Source of the DNA: Streptomyces sp. SM1
Lineage (GTDB): Bacteria; Actinomycetota; Actinomycetes; Streptomycetales; Streptomycetaceae
DNA length: 35,388 nt
Assembly (NCBI RefSeq): GCF_002910825.1
Contig: NZ_NEUB01000580.1
Location: 1 to 35,388, forward strand
Direction: 5' to 3'
Shown: piece by piece, positions 22,630 through 30,620 of the stretch
Layout of the letters: each line of letters starts with the position of its first letter
Position numbering within the stretch: position 1 is the first letter of the stretch
Translations under genes and position numbers: made by a program
Notes under the pieces: model-generated
Databases searched by the model: none
What the model was told of the DNA's origin: nothing
What the model saw: only the letters and a program-made list of their open reading frames with translations

Positions 22630-23199
22630 TCAAGCTGTAACTCGCGTGGGCCGGTATCGCAGGGCTACCGCCCCCGACCGGAACTCATGGCAGTCCACGA
22701 GCTCGAGCTGGATGCGCTCGCGCAGACCGGCGAGCAACGTCGGCCCGTGTCCGGCAAGGACCGGCTGAACAAGGAACTCGTACTCGTCGATCAGTCCCAG
22801 ATCTGCCAACGCCAGGGGGAGCGTCACGCCACCCACCCACAGGCCCTCGCCTGACTCCTGCTTGAGCCGCTGAACCGCTTGCCCCAAGTCGCCTCGCACC
22901 AGGTCGGCATTCCAATCGACCCCGCTCAGCGTGCTCGACACGACGTACTTCTTCGCCCGGTCGATGGTCTCGGCGAACGGGATCTGCCACTCACCCATCC
23001 AGTCAGGCCACGTGCCCGTGGCCGGCTTCCGCCACGCCGACTCCATCATCTCGTAGGTCACCCGGCCGAATAGCAGGGCACCGGCTCGCTCCATCTCAGC
23101 GGTCCAGTAGCGCATCGACTCCTCGTCCGGGGGGAGCCCTGCCTCGTGATGGCAGCAGCCGTCGAGCGTGACGTTGATCGAGTATCGAAGTGGTCTCAT
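22630..23199 (-). CDS. dihydrofolate reductase / RibD C-terminal-like protein
   Basis: A 189-residue protein of the RibD-C/DHFR-like family of NADPH-binding reductases. It has the N-terminal strand RPLRYSINVTLDGC, the AGALLFGRVTYEMMESAW helix, KKYVVSSTL, the nucleotide-binding EGLWVGGVTLPLALADLGLI segment and YEFLVQPVLAGHGPTLL, all diagnostic. The substrate is not known; these stand-alone proteins are common in Streptomyces. The ATG at 23199 has AAGGGAGAG upstream. It stands alone between the GNAT fragment and the NERD gene. Confidence 0.9.
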   Translation of the reverse strand: MRPLRYSINVTLDGCCHHEAGLPPDEESMRYWTAEMERAGALLFGRVTYEMMESAWRKPATGTWPDWMGEWQIPFAETIDRAKKYVVSSTLSGVDWNADLVRGDLGQAVQRLKQESGEGLWVGGVTLPLALADLGLIDEYEFLVQPVLAGHGPTLLAGLRERIQLELVDCHEFRSGAVALRYRPTRVTA

Positions 23200-23577
23200 C
23201 TCGTTGCTCTCCCTTGATGCGCGCAGCGCGTTTTCACCGGACCGTATTCAGACGACTGCCGGCGCCATTTCTCATCGGTGCCGCGTCACCTACCGTCGGC
23301 TCAGGGTCAACGACCAACGTCGCAAACGTTGCCTGACGCGGCACTAGGCCAGAGGTCCTTCGCGTATGTGCAGGCGTGTGCGGCCCGGAGCGGCCGTATG
23401 TCGGGGTCCGTGACGAGGCGTGGACGGGATCTTGGGGCATCGCCGCAGGTGAGGTCAGCGAAAAGACGGAAGTCCGCATCAGCGCCAGACGACCTCTCCC
23501 AGACGATGGCCGCGCCGTGGGGGCTGCCGCAGCACCCCATGGGAATGATCGATGCCTCGCTGAGTGAGGGGCCCGGC
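23200..23577. other. intergenic region with a copy of the AICE end sequence
   Basis: No gene is supported in these 378 bp. It contains the 19-bp repeat at 23358–23376 shared with 5760–5778, with weaker similarity continuing to about 23420. I found no tRNA-derived att core beside it. Confidence 0.5.
23358..23376 (+). repeat. second copy of the 19-bp attL-proximal sequence
   Basis: Identical to 5760–5778. Both copies are in the same orientation, and both have a minus-strand integrase (complete or relic) further right. It suggests the end of an older, related element. Confidence 0.6.
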
Positions 23578-24432
23578 TCAAGCCTTGCTCCAGGCCTGGC
23601 GATGGCGAGCGACGCTGTACACCTGCTCGACCTGCCCGGCCGTCAGCACTCCTGAGAGCGGCGCCAGAGCCGCTACCTGGCGCTCCTGGTACACCCGGAC
23701 GCTGAGTTGCGTGGCGACCACCTTGAGATCGGCGACGCCGACGAAGACGAGTACTGGATCGACCGGGACGGGAAAGCCGCAGTAGTGCTCAAGCACCCGG
23801 ACCACGCGCTTGGCCTCCGCCCGGCTCTTGCGCGCGTAGGGCGCCGGTTTTCCGTGATTGACCTTCACGGCATCGTTGCCGACCCACACGACTTTGTTGT
23901 GGTGGTACTTCGTGTTGATGCTGAACACCCCACCCGGCCCGATCAGCAAGTGATCGACGTCCACGTTGTTGGCCAGAGGGATGGAGTGCAGGACCCGCCA
24001 TCCGCAACGCGCCAAGCGGTCCAGCTCAGCTCCCACTCGCTTCTCCCCCTCGAGGCCTTTACGCCACCCGTCCCACGCGGTAGGGCGCCGCAGGAGCCGT
24101 GAGACCACTCGCTCGATCAGCCCCGGGCCGGATTTGTCGAGCAGGTCGCGGAGAGATTCACCGGGACGGTTGGTGGACAGGTCGTCGGCCGGCGTCAGAG
24201 GCGGCAGCATCGGGCGGGCTTCAGCTTCAGGTGCCCTCTGCGGCAAGACCGGCTCGGGGTTGTTCCGTAAGTGGTGCGTCAGCACGGCGATCACGTCGTC
24301 GCGATACTCGGCGACCAGGACGGTGATGTCCCCCGTCCTCACGTCCGCCCAGCCGACCGCGGTGCCATCCGGCAGATTCGCGTACCAGCGATCATGTCCG
24401 TACCGCTTCCAGCGCGTGACCTTCAGCTCCAC
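23578..24432 (-). CDS. NERD-domain protein
   Basis: A 284-residue protein with a C-terminal nuclease-related domain (about 125–240): GLEGEKRVGAELDRL, then NNVDVDHLLIGPGGVFSINT (D158/D160 and the K of INTK as the restriction-endonuclease-fold positions) and KYHHNKVVWVGND. The N-terminal 60 residues (WKRYGHDRWYANLPDGTAVGW) form a separate small beta domain seen before NERD in other actinobacterial proteins. Nucleic-acid cleavage or processing is expected from the fold but not proven. The GTG at 24432 follows GAGGGGGG and is preferred over an ATG at 24465. Between two AICE-type relics it is probably old element cargo. Confidence 0.85.
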   Translation of the reverse strand: MELKVTRWKRYGHDRWYANLPDGTAVGWADVRTGDITVLVAEYRDDVIAVLTHHLRNNPEPVLPQRAPEAEARPMLPPLTPADDLSTNRPGESLRDLLDKSGPGLIERVVSRLLRRPTAWDGWRKGLEGEKRVGAELDRLARCGWRVLHSIPLANNVDVDHLLIGPGGVFSINTKYHHNKVVWVGNDAVKVNHGKPAPYARKSRAEAKRVVRVLEHYCGFPVPVDPVLVFVGVADLKVVATQLSVRVYQERQVAALAPLSGVLTAGQVEQVYSVARHRQAWSKA

Positions 24433-24495
24433 GAGCCCCCCTCGTCCGCTCTCAGCCCGAAGCATCGCAGCGGGTAGGGCCCAAAACGAGAGAGA

Positions 24496-24515
24496 CCCCG
24501 GACAATATGCCGGGG
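24496..24515. terminator. hairpin between the NERD gene and the unknown gene
   Basis: CCCCGG (24496–24501) and CCGGGG (24510–24515) with an AT-rich loop, 22 bp after the stop of the minus-strand gene 24537–24908. It probably ends that transcript before the NERD gene. Confidence 0.6.
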
Positions 24516-24536
24516 CCTCACACGTGGACTCAGTGA

Positions 24537-24908
24537 TCAGACGTGCATCTCACGGACCAGTGTGTCGTCTCCCTGGTAGAGCTCCAGGGAGTAGCTCAAG
24601 CCGAGGCGGTGAAGTACGCCGCCGAGTTCGTCGAAGCGCTGAGGGTCGACGACTCCGTTCAGGAGGACGTCTGGACCATCGATCGGCTCGACCTCCAGCT
24701 GGCACCAGCTGGTCTCGACTTCGTAGCCGTGCCAGGAAGACGACCTCGAACTCCACCCCGTCCGCATGAAGTGCCGGGCCACCGCGGAGGCATCCCGGCA
24801 ACCGCGCAGGACACCGCATACGTTGTTGCCACCCTCCACCCACTCAGGATCGATCTTTTGGCCAGCGTCGGATACGTCCACGCCGGAAGTATGAGGCCCG
24901 GGTTTCAT
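24537..24908 (-). CDS. unknown small protein downstream of integrase relic
   Basis: A 123-residue soluble protein, MKPGPHTSGVDVSDAGQKID…, with DPEWVEGGNNVCGVLRGCRD and a C-terminal block WCQLEVEPIDGPDVLLNGVV, GLSYSLELYQGDDTLVREMH. It is not recognised. The fold looks alpha/beta with an acidic surface, which also suits immunity or anti-defence proteins, but nothing shows this. The ATG at 24908 lies 4 bp after the integrase relic's stop on the same strand, so the gene once may have been co-expressed with that integrase. Its ribosome site is weak. Confidence 0.6.
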   Translation of the reverse strand: MKPGPHTSGVDVSDAGQKIDPEWVEGGNNVCGVLRGCRDASAVARHFMRTGWSSRSSSWHGYEVETSWCQLEVEPIDGPDVLLNGVVDPQRFDELGGVLHRLGLSYSLELYQGDDTLVREMHV

Positions 24909-24912
24909 GCGA

Positions 24913-25020
24913 TCACTCGTATTCGCGCAACAGATCCTCGATACGCCGGTTGGCAACGTCCTGCCGTCCGTCGAGGCACTTCGCGTAACGGGTCAGCAGT
25001 ACCTCGACACTCCGGTATGC
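24913..25020 (-). pseudogene. C-terminal fragment of a second AICE-type integrase
   Basis: SVEVLLTRYAKCLDGRQDVA followed by NRRIEDLLREYE and a stop is the end of a tyrosine recombinase, with the nucleophile Tyr of TRYAKCLDG. It differs from the active integrase here (KIYAKCIDGQEQ), so it is not a duplicate of it. Everything upstream, including both catalytic Arg boxes, has been replaced by a transposase fragment. Confidence 0.8.
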
Positions 25021-25150
25021 AGCACGTACAAGATGCCCTGCAGGCACTGCCGATCCGGCACCGGCCGCGGACCGGGCGCCTTCATCGGGCCACGGCGGAA
25101 GCAACGGCTCGAGAAGCTCCCACAACTGATCATTCAGCAGAGCGCGTGAG
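25010..25150 (-). pseudogene. N-terminal fragment of an IS5-family transposase
   Basis: On the minus strand LLNDQLWELLEPLLPPWPDE is the usual start of an IS5-type transposase; after a frameshift the sequence continues DRQCLQGILYVLHTGVS, again typical. It is fused to the integrase relic. No DDE part is found nearby. Confidence 0.65.
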
Positions 25151-25229
25151 CAGCTCTTTAACGTTTGTCTCAGGTTCGCTCGGTAGGAAACAGGCATGCG
25201 GATAGGCGATGCAACCCGTATGCAGGAGG

Positions 25230-26107
25230 CTAGAGGTTGTCCCGTAACTGCTGGCCAGAGGTGAGATGATCTTGCCGTGGCTGGTGTGATCACGGCGTCG
25301 GAGCCCTCGTGGATAGGCCCGTTCACCGGGCTGAGCCCTCGGCAGTTCAACAAGCTGATCACCGCGCTGCGGCGTGAGGGGGCCGATCCGGTCCGCAAGG
25401 GCCGACCGTGGTCGCTGCCGTTGGAGGACCGGGTGCTGCTGGTGGCCGCGTACTGGCGCACCAACCTCACCCTGCGTCAACTCGCCCCGCTGTTCGGCGT
25501 CTCGAAGTCGGCGGCCGACCGGATCGTCGCCCACCTTGGGCCGGCTCTCGCCCTCCAGCCCCGGCGGCGGTTCCGTAAGGAGGCCGTGCTCATCGTGGAC
25601 GGCACGCTGGTCCCCACCCGCGACCGGACCGTGGCCGCCTCCAGCAAGAACTACCGCTACTCCACCAACCACCAGGTCGTCATCGACGCCGACACCCGCC
25701 TCGTGGTGGCCGTCGGCAAGCCGCTGCCCGGCAACCGCAACGACTGCCGGGCCTGGCAGGACTCCGGCGCGAAGGCCGCCGTCGGCACCACCCCCACGGT
25801 GATCGCCGACGGCGGCTACCGGGGCACCGGGCTGACCATCCCGCACTACCGTCGGCACAAGGACGAGGAACTGCCGACCTGGAAGGAGGAGCACAACGCC
25901 TCCCACCGCAAGGTGCGAGCCCGCGTCGAGCACACCTTCGCCCGCATGAAGAGCTGGAAGATCCTCCGCGACTGCCGCCTCAAGGGCGACGGCGTCCACC
26001 ACGCCATGCTCGGCATCGCCCGCCTGCACAACCTCACCCTCACCGGATGACAGGCAAACAAGCAGGTCAGCCTGCATGCCTCAAATCATTTACGGGACAA
26101 CCTCTAG
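25230..26107 (+). mobile_element. complete insertion sequence, IS5 family (DDE_Tnp_4 type)
   Basis: Perfect 18-bp terminal inverted repeats including the palindromic CTAG at both ends (25230–25247 and 26090–26107); CTAG or TAG is probably the duplicated target. The single transposase is intact. The length, about 870 bp, is normal. Confidence 0.85.
25277..26050 (+). CDS. IS5-family transposase (DDE_Tnp_4)
   Basis: A 257-residue transposase with an N-terminal helix-turn-helix (LTLRQLAPLFGVSKSAADRI) and a DDE nuclease domain of the HARBI1-like kind: first D in AVLIVDGTLVPTRDR, second D in TVIADGGYRGTGL, and E in RARVEHTFARMKSWKILRD. All three are present, so it looks active. The GTG at 25277 lies 30 bp inside the left inverted repeat. 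A long minus-strand open frame over the same DNA is its shadow. Confidence 0.9.
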   Translation: MAGVITASEPSWIGPFTGLSPRQFNKLITALRREGADPVRKGRPWSLPLEDRVLLVAAYWRTNLTLRQLAPLFGVSKSAADRIVAHLGPALALQPRRRFRKEAVLIVDGTLVPTRDRTVAASSKNYRYSTNHQVVIDADTRLVVAVGKPLPGNRNDCRAWQDSGAKAAVGTTPTVIADGGYRGTGLTIPHYRRHKDEELPTWKEEHNASHRKVRARVEHTFARMKSWKILRDCRLKGDGVHHAMLGIARLHNLTLTG

Positions 26108-26434
26108 TCACGGCAGTCGACGCAGCACCATCCGGGAAAGCGCAGCCCGGCCGGTTGCGGTTCGAGGCGGCCACCAGGGCGCTGGCGACGGCGTTCCCTG
26201 TCGTCGCATGCGGGTCACACGCGGACAACAGTGCGGGGTCCGCCGCGGCCGGCCCGCACAGCGCGCACGCGGGCGGTCGTCAGCTCCACCACAGCCGCTG
26301 CACACCGGCGAGCGGTTCCTCGACCTGAGCGCTGCCGCGGTGCGCGAGCAGGACGCGAAGACCCCCTGAAGCATCTCGCAGACGGATGCCGTACGGATAC
26401 CTCACCACACAAACGCCTGAAGAGAGGGACTGAC
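26108..26434. other. 327 bp upstream of amidohydrolase, no gene seen
   Basis: Very GC-rich DNA between the IS and the amidohydrolase gene. Short frames such as one ending ERFLDLSAAAVREQDAKTP could be remnants, but I recognise nothing. The abrupt drop in GC at the amidohydrolase start suggests different origins. Confidence 0.4.
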
Positions 26435-27571
26435 ATGAAGCCCATGGGACGCCGCGGCTTTCTCACCGCCAGCACGGCACTTGGCATTGGTGCCGGCTTG
26501 TCCACGTACGCCATTGTCTCGGAAGCGAGCGAGAACGAGACTTCGGACAAGACTTCGGACATTTCACGGCGGGACCAGGACCTGCCCTTCATCGGCACGG
26601 AGGAGACCTTTTCGACTCCCACGTTGCTGAAGCTGAACTCCATCAATCAGGATCACATAGCGTTCCTTGAGGAAATTGGTCTTTCGGATCTGGGCCAACG
26701 CCGCATCGGCGCTATGGATGCGGGGGGACTCAACGTTCAAATCCTCTCTGCTCATACACCCTCCGTACAAAATGTCCCTGGGCAAAGGGGCATCGACCTT
26801 GCCTATCGTCTCAACCGGCAACTTGTAGACGGGCCGATCGCCAAATATCCGGGCCGCTTCAAGGCTTTCGCCACCTTGCCCTTGCAGAGCCCGGAGGCGG
26901 CGGCGGACGAACTGGAACGCTCGGTTCGGGAAGATGGCTTCTTGGGCGCACTGACCAACGGACACATCGCGAAGAAGTATCTCGATCATCCCGATTTCGA
27001 GCCCGTGCTGGCACGTGCCGTTGCTCTCGATGTGCCGATATACCTGCATCCCGGCTATCCGGCTGACGAGGTCTTCAAGATCTACTACAGCACCACACGG
27101 TCCAAATACACGGAAGACTACCAAGACTACATTTTCAGTGGGTCTGGATATGGCTGGCACCAGGAGGTGCTGACCCAATGCATTCGGATGATCGCGTACG
27201 GGGTTTTCGACAGATTCCCCAAACTGAAAATCATCATCGGCCACATGGGCGAAGGTCTTCCCTTCTACTACGAGCGGATCGTCAATGACATGGGCGAGCC
27301 GACCAAAGACTCGCTCGAGAAGCCCATCGGGCAGTACTTCCAGGACAACTTCTGGGTCACGACCAGCGCATTCCCCCAGACCGAACTGCTCGATCTCCTG
27401 CTGAAGTACATAAGCGTGGATCGAGTGATGTTCGCAACCGACTACCCGTTCGCGGACATAAAGGAGCAGACCGACTGGTTCCGCGGAGTCGATTTGCCAC
27501 GAGAAGACAAGGAGAAGATTGCGTTCCGAAATGCAGAGAAACTGTTCAGAATGAAAGTGCCCGTGAAGTGA
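26435..27571 (+). CDS. Tat-exported amidohydrolase_2 family protein (decarboxylase-like)
   Basis: A 378-residue protein of the amidohydrolase/ACMSD-type group that includes gamma-resorcylate and 5-carboxyvanillate decarboxylases. The N-terminus GRRGFLTASTALGIGAGL is a twin-arginine signal, so it is probably exported folded. Likely metal residues are E56 in IGTEETFSTP, H205 (PIYLHPGYP), H270 (IIGHMGEGLPF) and D336 (FATDYPF). The second ligand of resorcylate decarboxylases (EEH) is Thr58; LigW-like enzymes also lack that His. The ATG at 26435 follows GAGAGGGAC. Codon use is clearly less GC-biased than around it (AAA, ATA, GAA frequent), pointing to transfer from elsewhere. Substrate unknown. 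Confidence 0.87.
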   Translation: MKPMGRRGFLTASTALGIGAGLSTYAIVSEASENETSDKTSDISRRDQDLPFIGTEETFSTPTLLKLNSINQDHIAFLEEIGLSDLGQRRIGAMDAGGLNVQILSAHTPSVQNVPGQRGIDLAYRLNRQLVDGPIAKYPGRFKAFATLPLQSPEAAADELERSVREDGFLGALTNGHIAKKYLDHPDFEPVLARAVALDVPIYLHPGYPADEVFKIYYSTTRSKYTEDYQDYIFSGSGYGWHQEVLTQCIRMIAYGVFDRFPKLKIIIGHMGEGLPFYYERIVNDMGEPTKDSLEKPIGQYFQDNFWVTTSAFPQTELLDLLLKYISVDRVMFATDYPFADIKEQTDWFRGVDLPREDKEKIAFRNAEKLFRMKVPVK

Positions 27572-27865
27572 TACGCCAGCATCGGCCGGAGTGAAAGAAT
27601 GCTTTGCCGTAAGGCGAGAGTGCGGCCGAAGTATGCGATGCGCGGCTGCCCCATAACGCGGTCTCCTACAGGCTCTTCTACTGATCTTTTCGTAAGTTCG
27701 GTGGATGTGGTGGCCGGTACAGCGACCTGGTTCTGCGGATCGCCCACCAGGTCCCCGAGGCGTCCGGGCTGCACACCCTCACGACTCGGCCCCTGGCCTG
27801 ACCGGCGACGGAGGCGGATGACGGCCGTGCAGTAAAGTCGTCGTGATCACAACAAGGGGGACCTC
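27572..27865. other. intergenic, possible gene remnant
   Basis: About 290 bp. The plus frame ending YSDLVLRIAHQVPEASGLHT and then LTTRPLA at about 27801 reads like a protein C-terminus without an upstream part, and may be a remnant of an unidentified gene. No other feature is seen; the lipoprotein promoter should lie in the last 60 bp. Confidence 0.35.
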
Positions 27866-28378
27866 ATGCAGATCCGGCGTGTCCGGCGGACAGCGATCGT
27901 CACCATGATGCTCTCGGCCTGTCTGCTGTCCTGTTCCACGGGCGCGGAGGACACCTCCGGGGACGCAGGACATCGGGACACCTCCCGTTCATCGTCCGCC
28001 CCGACGCCGGCGGACGCCGGGGCGGAGGAGGTCGCCGCCAGCCCGACCCCGGCGGCGTCCCCGGGGCCGGAACTGGTCCGTGACGCCTTCGCCGGCCTCC
28101 AGGCCACGCTCAACGACACCTGCACCACGGGGTCGGGAGACTGCGCGTACTTCCTGGGCAGGGTCCACGAAGAGCTGATGGGCCTCGATGCGGCGATGAA
28201 GGCGGACCCGAAGGGACCGGGCCACTTCCCCGAGCCCCTCGCATGGATCGCGGATCTCCGGACGACTCTCGGCGGCGACACCTCCACGAAGAACCTGGAG
28301 ACCCACCGCACGGAGCTGATCAGCGTCCGCGACCAGGTCAACGCCTGGATGCAGGACCACCCCGACGACTACCGCTGA
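27866..28378 (+). CDS. putative lipoprotein
   Basis: A 170-residue secreted protein. MQIRRVRRTAIVTMMLSACL is a signal peptide with a lipobox ending LLSC (Cys about 23), so it should be lipid-anchored outside the membrane. A Ser/Thr/Pro/Ala-rich linker of about 45 residues follows, then a helical domain of about 100 residues (ELVRDAFAGLQATLNDTCTT … THRTELISVRDQVNAWMQDH) with a cysteine pair in TCTTGSGDCAYF that could form a disulfide. I do not recognise the domain. The ATG follows AAGGGGGACCTC. It stands alone between the amidohydrolase and a transposase remnant. Confidence 0.8.
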   Translation: MQIRRVRRTAIVTMMLSACLLSCSTGAEDTSGDAGHRDTSRSSSAPTPADAGAEEVAASPTPAASPGPELVRDAFAGLQATLNDTCTTGSGDCAYFLGRVHEELMGLDAAMKADPKGPGHFPEPLAWIADLRTTLGGDTSTKNLETHRTELISVRDQVNAWMQDHPDDYR

Positions 28379-28532
28379 GCACAAGCCCAGCGACAGGGGC
28401 ACAATCAGCAACATGGGGCGCGGCTGCGCTCCGTGCCAGGTCGGAGTCTTCACAGGCCGACCAGGGGCTACTACGCAACTGCTGCCCCCTAACGGATTAT
28501 TGGACGCCATCCCACCGGGTCGCAGCCGGTAG
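28379..28532. other. intergenic, nothing recognised
   Basis: Spacer between the lipoprotein gene and the transposase remnant. No stem-loop or frame worth reporting. Confidence 0.4.
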
Positions 28533-28660
28533 GGCGCCCCAGCCGCAAGCCTCCCGCGTCGCTGTTCGCCGACCGCGGCTATGACCACGACGTCTTTCGC
28601 GACCAGGTTCACAACCGAGGCGTCTTCCCAGCCATCACCCGTCGCGCCACACGGGGCGGC
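28533..28660 (+). pseudogene. fragment of an IS5-family transposase DDE domain
   Basis: The frame SLFADRGYDHDVFRDQVHNR then GVFPAITRRATRG contains the conserved ADRGYDHD motif around the second catalytic Asp of IS5-type transposases. Neither end of the gene nor inverted repeats remain. It lies in the 300-bp gap after the lipoprotein gene. Confidence 0.65.
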
Positions 28661-28686
28661 AGGGTCGTGCTGCCCGGCCGGCCCGG

Positions 28687-29100
28687 TCAACCACCCCGGC
28701 GGAAGGAGAGGCCCGCGACTACGGATGTACCGCGGGTCGGGCGGGGGCGGACGGCCCACGCGGTGGCGAGGTGGTCGACGAGGAGGAGGCCCCGTCCGTT
28801 CTCGGAATCCGCGTGCGGATGGGCCAGTACGGGCTTGCCGGCGCCGGGGTCGGAGACCGCGAGCCAGTAGTGTCCGTCGGCGGGCCACAGCACGAGTTCG
28901 ATGAGGTCCTCGTCCTCCCTGCAAGCTCCGTGGCGGACGGCGTTGGTGACCAGCTCGGAGGTCAGCAGGCCCAGGTCGTCGCCCAGGTGCGGGCGGAGGG
29001 CATGCGGCAGCGACTCGGCGACGGCATGGCGGGCCCTCCGGACAGAGGCGGGGTGGGCGGGGAAGTGCCAGCGGGCGGGTACCAGGGGGATCTCGGGCAT
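28687..29100 (-). CDS. HATPase_c anti-sigma-like ATP-binding protein
   Basis: A 137-residue GHKL ATPase of the RsbW-like class abundant in Streptomyces. Visible are the N box SELVTNAVRHG (E49, N53), the G1 box in LAVSDPGAGKPV, and the G2 loop GRGLLLVDHLATAW. Such proteins are serine kinases or binders acting on anti-anti-sigma or DUF397-type partners. The ATG at 29100 follows GGAG. It is divergent from an XRE/DUF5753 regulator and DUF397 gene, a common Streptomyces three-gene arrangement of the whiJ/abaA type. Confidence 0.9.
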   Translation of the reverse strand: MPEIPLVPARWHFPAHPASVRRARHAVAESLPHALRPHLGDDLGLLTSELVTNAVRHGACREDEDLIELVLWPADGHYWLAVSDPGAGKPVLAHPHADSENGRGLLLVDHLATAWAVRPRPTRGTSVVAGLSFRRGG

Positions 29101-29225
29101 GACGGAACTCCAGTGCTGTGTGGGGAGTTGTGGTTCGCCGGTGGCCTACCGCCCTGGTCGCGGGCACACCCGTCCCAGGGCAGGCGGGCATGCTCGCGCG
29201 GTGCGCTTCCGGCATCGCGTTGTGT

Positions 29226-29311
29226 AACTTGCGCGATACTGACAGTAGAGCAGCAGGGGCCACATTTGCCATGCGGTCCGAAATAATGGCCTCGATGCGG
29301 TGAACTTGCGC
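29226..29311. promoter_or_regulatory. repeated AACTTGCGC in divergent promoter region
   Basis: AACTTGCGC occurs at 29226–29234 and 29303–29311, 77 bp apart in the same orientation, in the 254-bp gap between the HATPase gene and the XRE gene. The second copy is 44 bp before the XRE start. They may be binding sites for the XRE regulator or part of the promoter. Confidence 0.45.
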
Positions 29312-29354
29312 TTATAGGACTGATCAGGACACCGCACTGCACGGAAGGAACGTC

Positions 29355-30206
29355 ATGCCCCCGAGGACGATTCTCACTCAACGTCAGAAGCGTCTGGGTA
29401 GTGAATTGCGCAGGATGCGCACCACAGCCGGCATGTCCGCGGAGTACGCCGCCGGGCTCCTCGGCGTCGACCGGAGCCGAATTTCCAACATGGAGTCCGG
29501 ACTGCGCGCCATCAACGCCGAACGGTTGCGCACACTGGCCTGCAACTGTGACTGCACCGATGAGACGTACGTCGACGCCCTCGCCGAGATGGCGGAGCCG
29601 AGCCGGGCAGGATGGTGGGAGCGCTACCGGGGCAGCTTGCTCCAGGGGTTGCTGGACATCTCCGAAACCGAGGCCTATGCGGTGCGTCTGCGGGGTGCGA
29701 ACACCGTGCATGTGCCGGGGCTGCTCCAGACGTCGGAGCACGCCATGGCCATCTTCCGCGCCGTCGTACCGCAACTTCCCGAGCATGAGGTCGCTCTCCG
29801 TCTGGCCCACCGTTCAGAGCGCCAGAGTGTGATCACCCGCGACAATCCGGTTCCGTATGTGGCCGTGATCCACGAAGCGGCGCTTCGGATGCAGTTCGGA
29901 GGACGGGACGTTGCCCGGGGGCAGTTGAAGTACTTGCTGGAAGTCTCCGAGTGGGACAACGTCACCGTGCTTGTGCTTCCCTTCGACCGTGGCGCCTTCC
30001 CAGGAGCGGGACAGACGGTCGTCTACGCCGAGGGGCCCGTGCGGAAGCTCGACACCGTCCAGATCGACAACTCTCATGGACCGGACTTCCTCCACACCGA
30101 CGGCCAACTCGCGAAATACCGCGCCCAACTCGACTTGTTGGAAGGTCTGGCACTGCCCCCGGAGCGGTCCCGCGACTTCATCCGCGAGATCGCTCACCAA
30201 CTATGA
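29355..30206 (+). CDS. XRE-family regulator with DUF5753 domain
   Basis: A 283-residue protein. The N-terminal helix-turn-helix is at about 12–70 (LGSELRRMRTTAGMSAEYAA … VDRSRISNMESGLRAINAER), followed by the DUF5753 domain (WWERYRGSLLQGLLDISETE, VPGLLQTSEHAMAIFRA, the tract VTVLVLPFDRGAFPGAGQTV). It is the WhiJ-like regulator type that pairs with a DUF397 protein. The ATG at 29355 follows GGAAGGAACG. The DUF397 start lies 11 bp after its stop, so the two are co-expressed; the effector is unknown. Confidence 0.93.
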   Translation: MPPRTILTQRQKRLGSELRRMRTTAGMSAEYAAGLLGVDRSRISNMESGLRAINAERLRTLACNCDCTDETYVDALAEMAEPSRAGWWERYRGSLLQGLLDISETEAYAVRLRGANTVHVPGLLQTSEHAMAIFRAVVPQLPEHEVALRLAHRSERQSVITRDNPVPYVAVIHEAALRMQFGGRDVARGQLKYLLEVSEWDNVTVLVLPFDRGAFPGAGQTVVYAEGPVRKLDTVQIDNSHGPDFLHTDGQLAKYRAQLDLLEGLALPPERSRDFIREIAHQL

Positions 30207-30217
30207 GGAGTGGCCAC

Positions 30218-30409
30218 ATGGCTGTCATCAACTGGGAAGCCCCGTTCTGCGGCGAGGGGAGCTCCTGCTTCCGCCTCGGTACCGATGCCGATGGCAACGG
30301 GTACATAGCCGTTGCCGGGCAGGAGGAGAGCCCTCTCACCGACTCCCTCGAAGCCCTGCGCACCCTCATCACCGACATCAAAGCCGGTAGGGCCGACCAC
30401 CTGCTGTAG
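30218..30409 (+). CDS. DUF397 domain protein
   Basis: A 63-residue DUF397 protein, MAVINWEAPFCGEGSSCFRL, ending LRTLITDIKAGRADHLL. These small proteins act as partners or antagonists of the neighbouring XRE/DUF5753 regulator, by analogy with other Streptomyces pairs. The GAGGAG ribosome site overlaps the regulator's stop codon, so translation is coupled. It is unusually acidic/polar at the C-terminus but of typical length. Confidence 0.92.
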   Translation: MAVINWEAPFCGEGSSCFRLGTDADGNGYIAVAGQEESPLTDSLEALRTLITDIKAGRADHLL

Positions 30410-30489
30410 GGTCCGCGGCACGCCGTCACCGAGTGACACGGTTGCCCGCGCGTTCGGCAATCTCGGGCGGCTGCTCGCTCCCGGCCCTT
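30410..30489. other. spacer after DUF397
   Basis: 80 bp with no recognised feature; leads directly into the transposase remnant. The region up to 30907 otherwise contains only that remnant and a hairpin. Confidence 0.4.
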
Positions 30490-30620
30490 CAGACGACGGC
30501 AGGCTTGCGCGCAGAGATCCGCGAGGGCGCCTGGGCGCCGAACTCACCGGTTGCCTTCTGGACGGCCGGCCCAAGAGCATGCGGCTGATCGTCGGGAAGG
30601 GACGGCCGCGCACCTCGCGT
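30490..30620 (+). pseudogene. remnant of an IS1380-family transposase
   Basis: One frame reads AEIREGAW, then after a frameshift another reads AELTGCLLDGRPKSMRLIVG and KGRPRT. This matches the order REGAWV–ELT–LDL–WPKGMRLIVRKERP that I know from IS1380-type transposases. The rest of the gene is missing or unrecognisable. Confidence 0.5.

Noticed and set aside
25130-26077. 315-codon minus frame over the second IS
   Set aside because: Shadow of the transposase gene, whose DDE residues and terminal repeats fix the plus strand.
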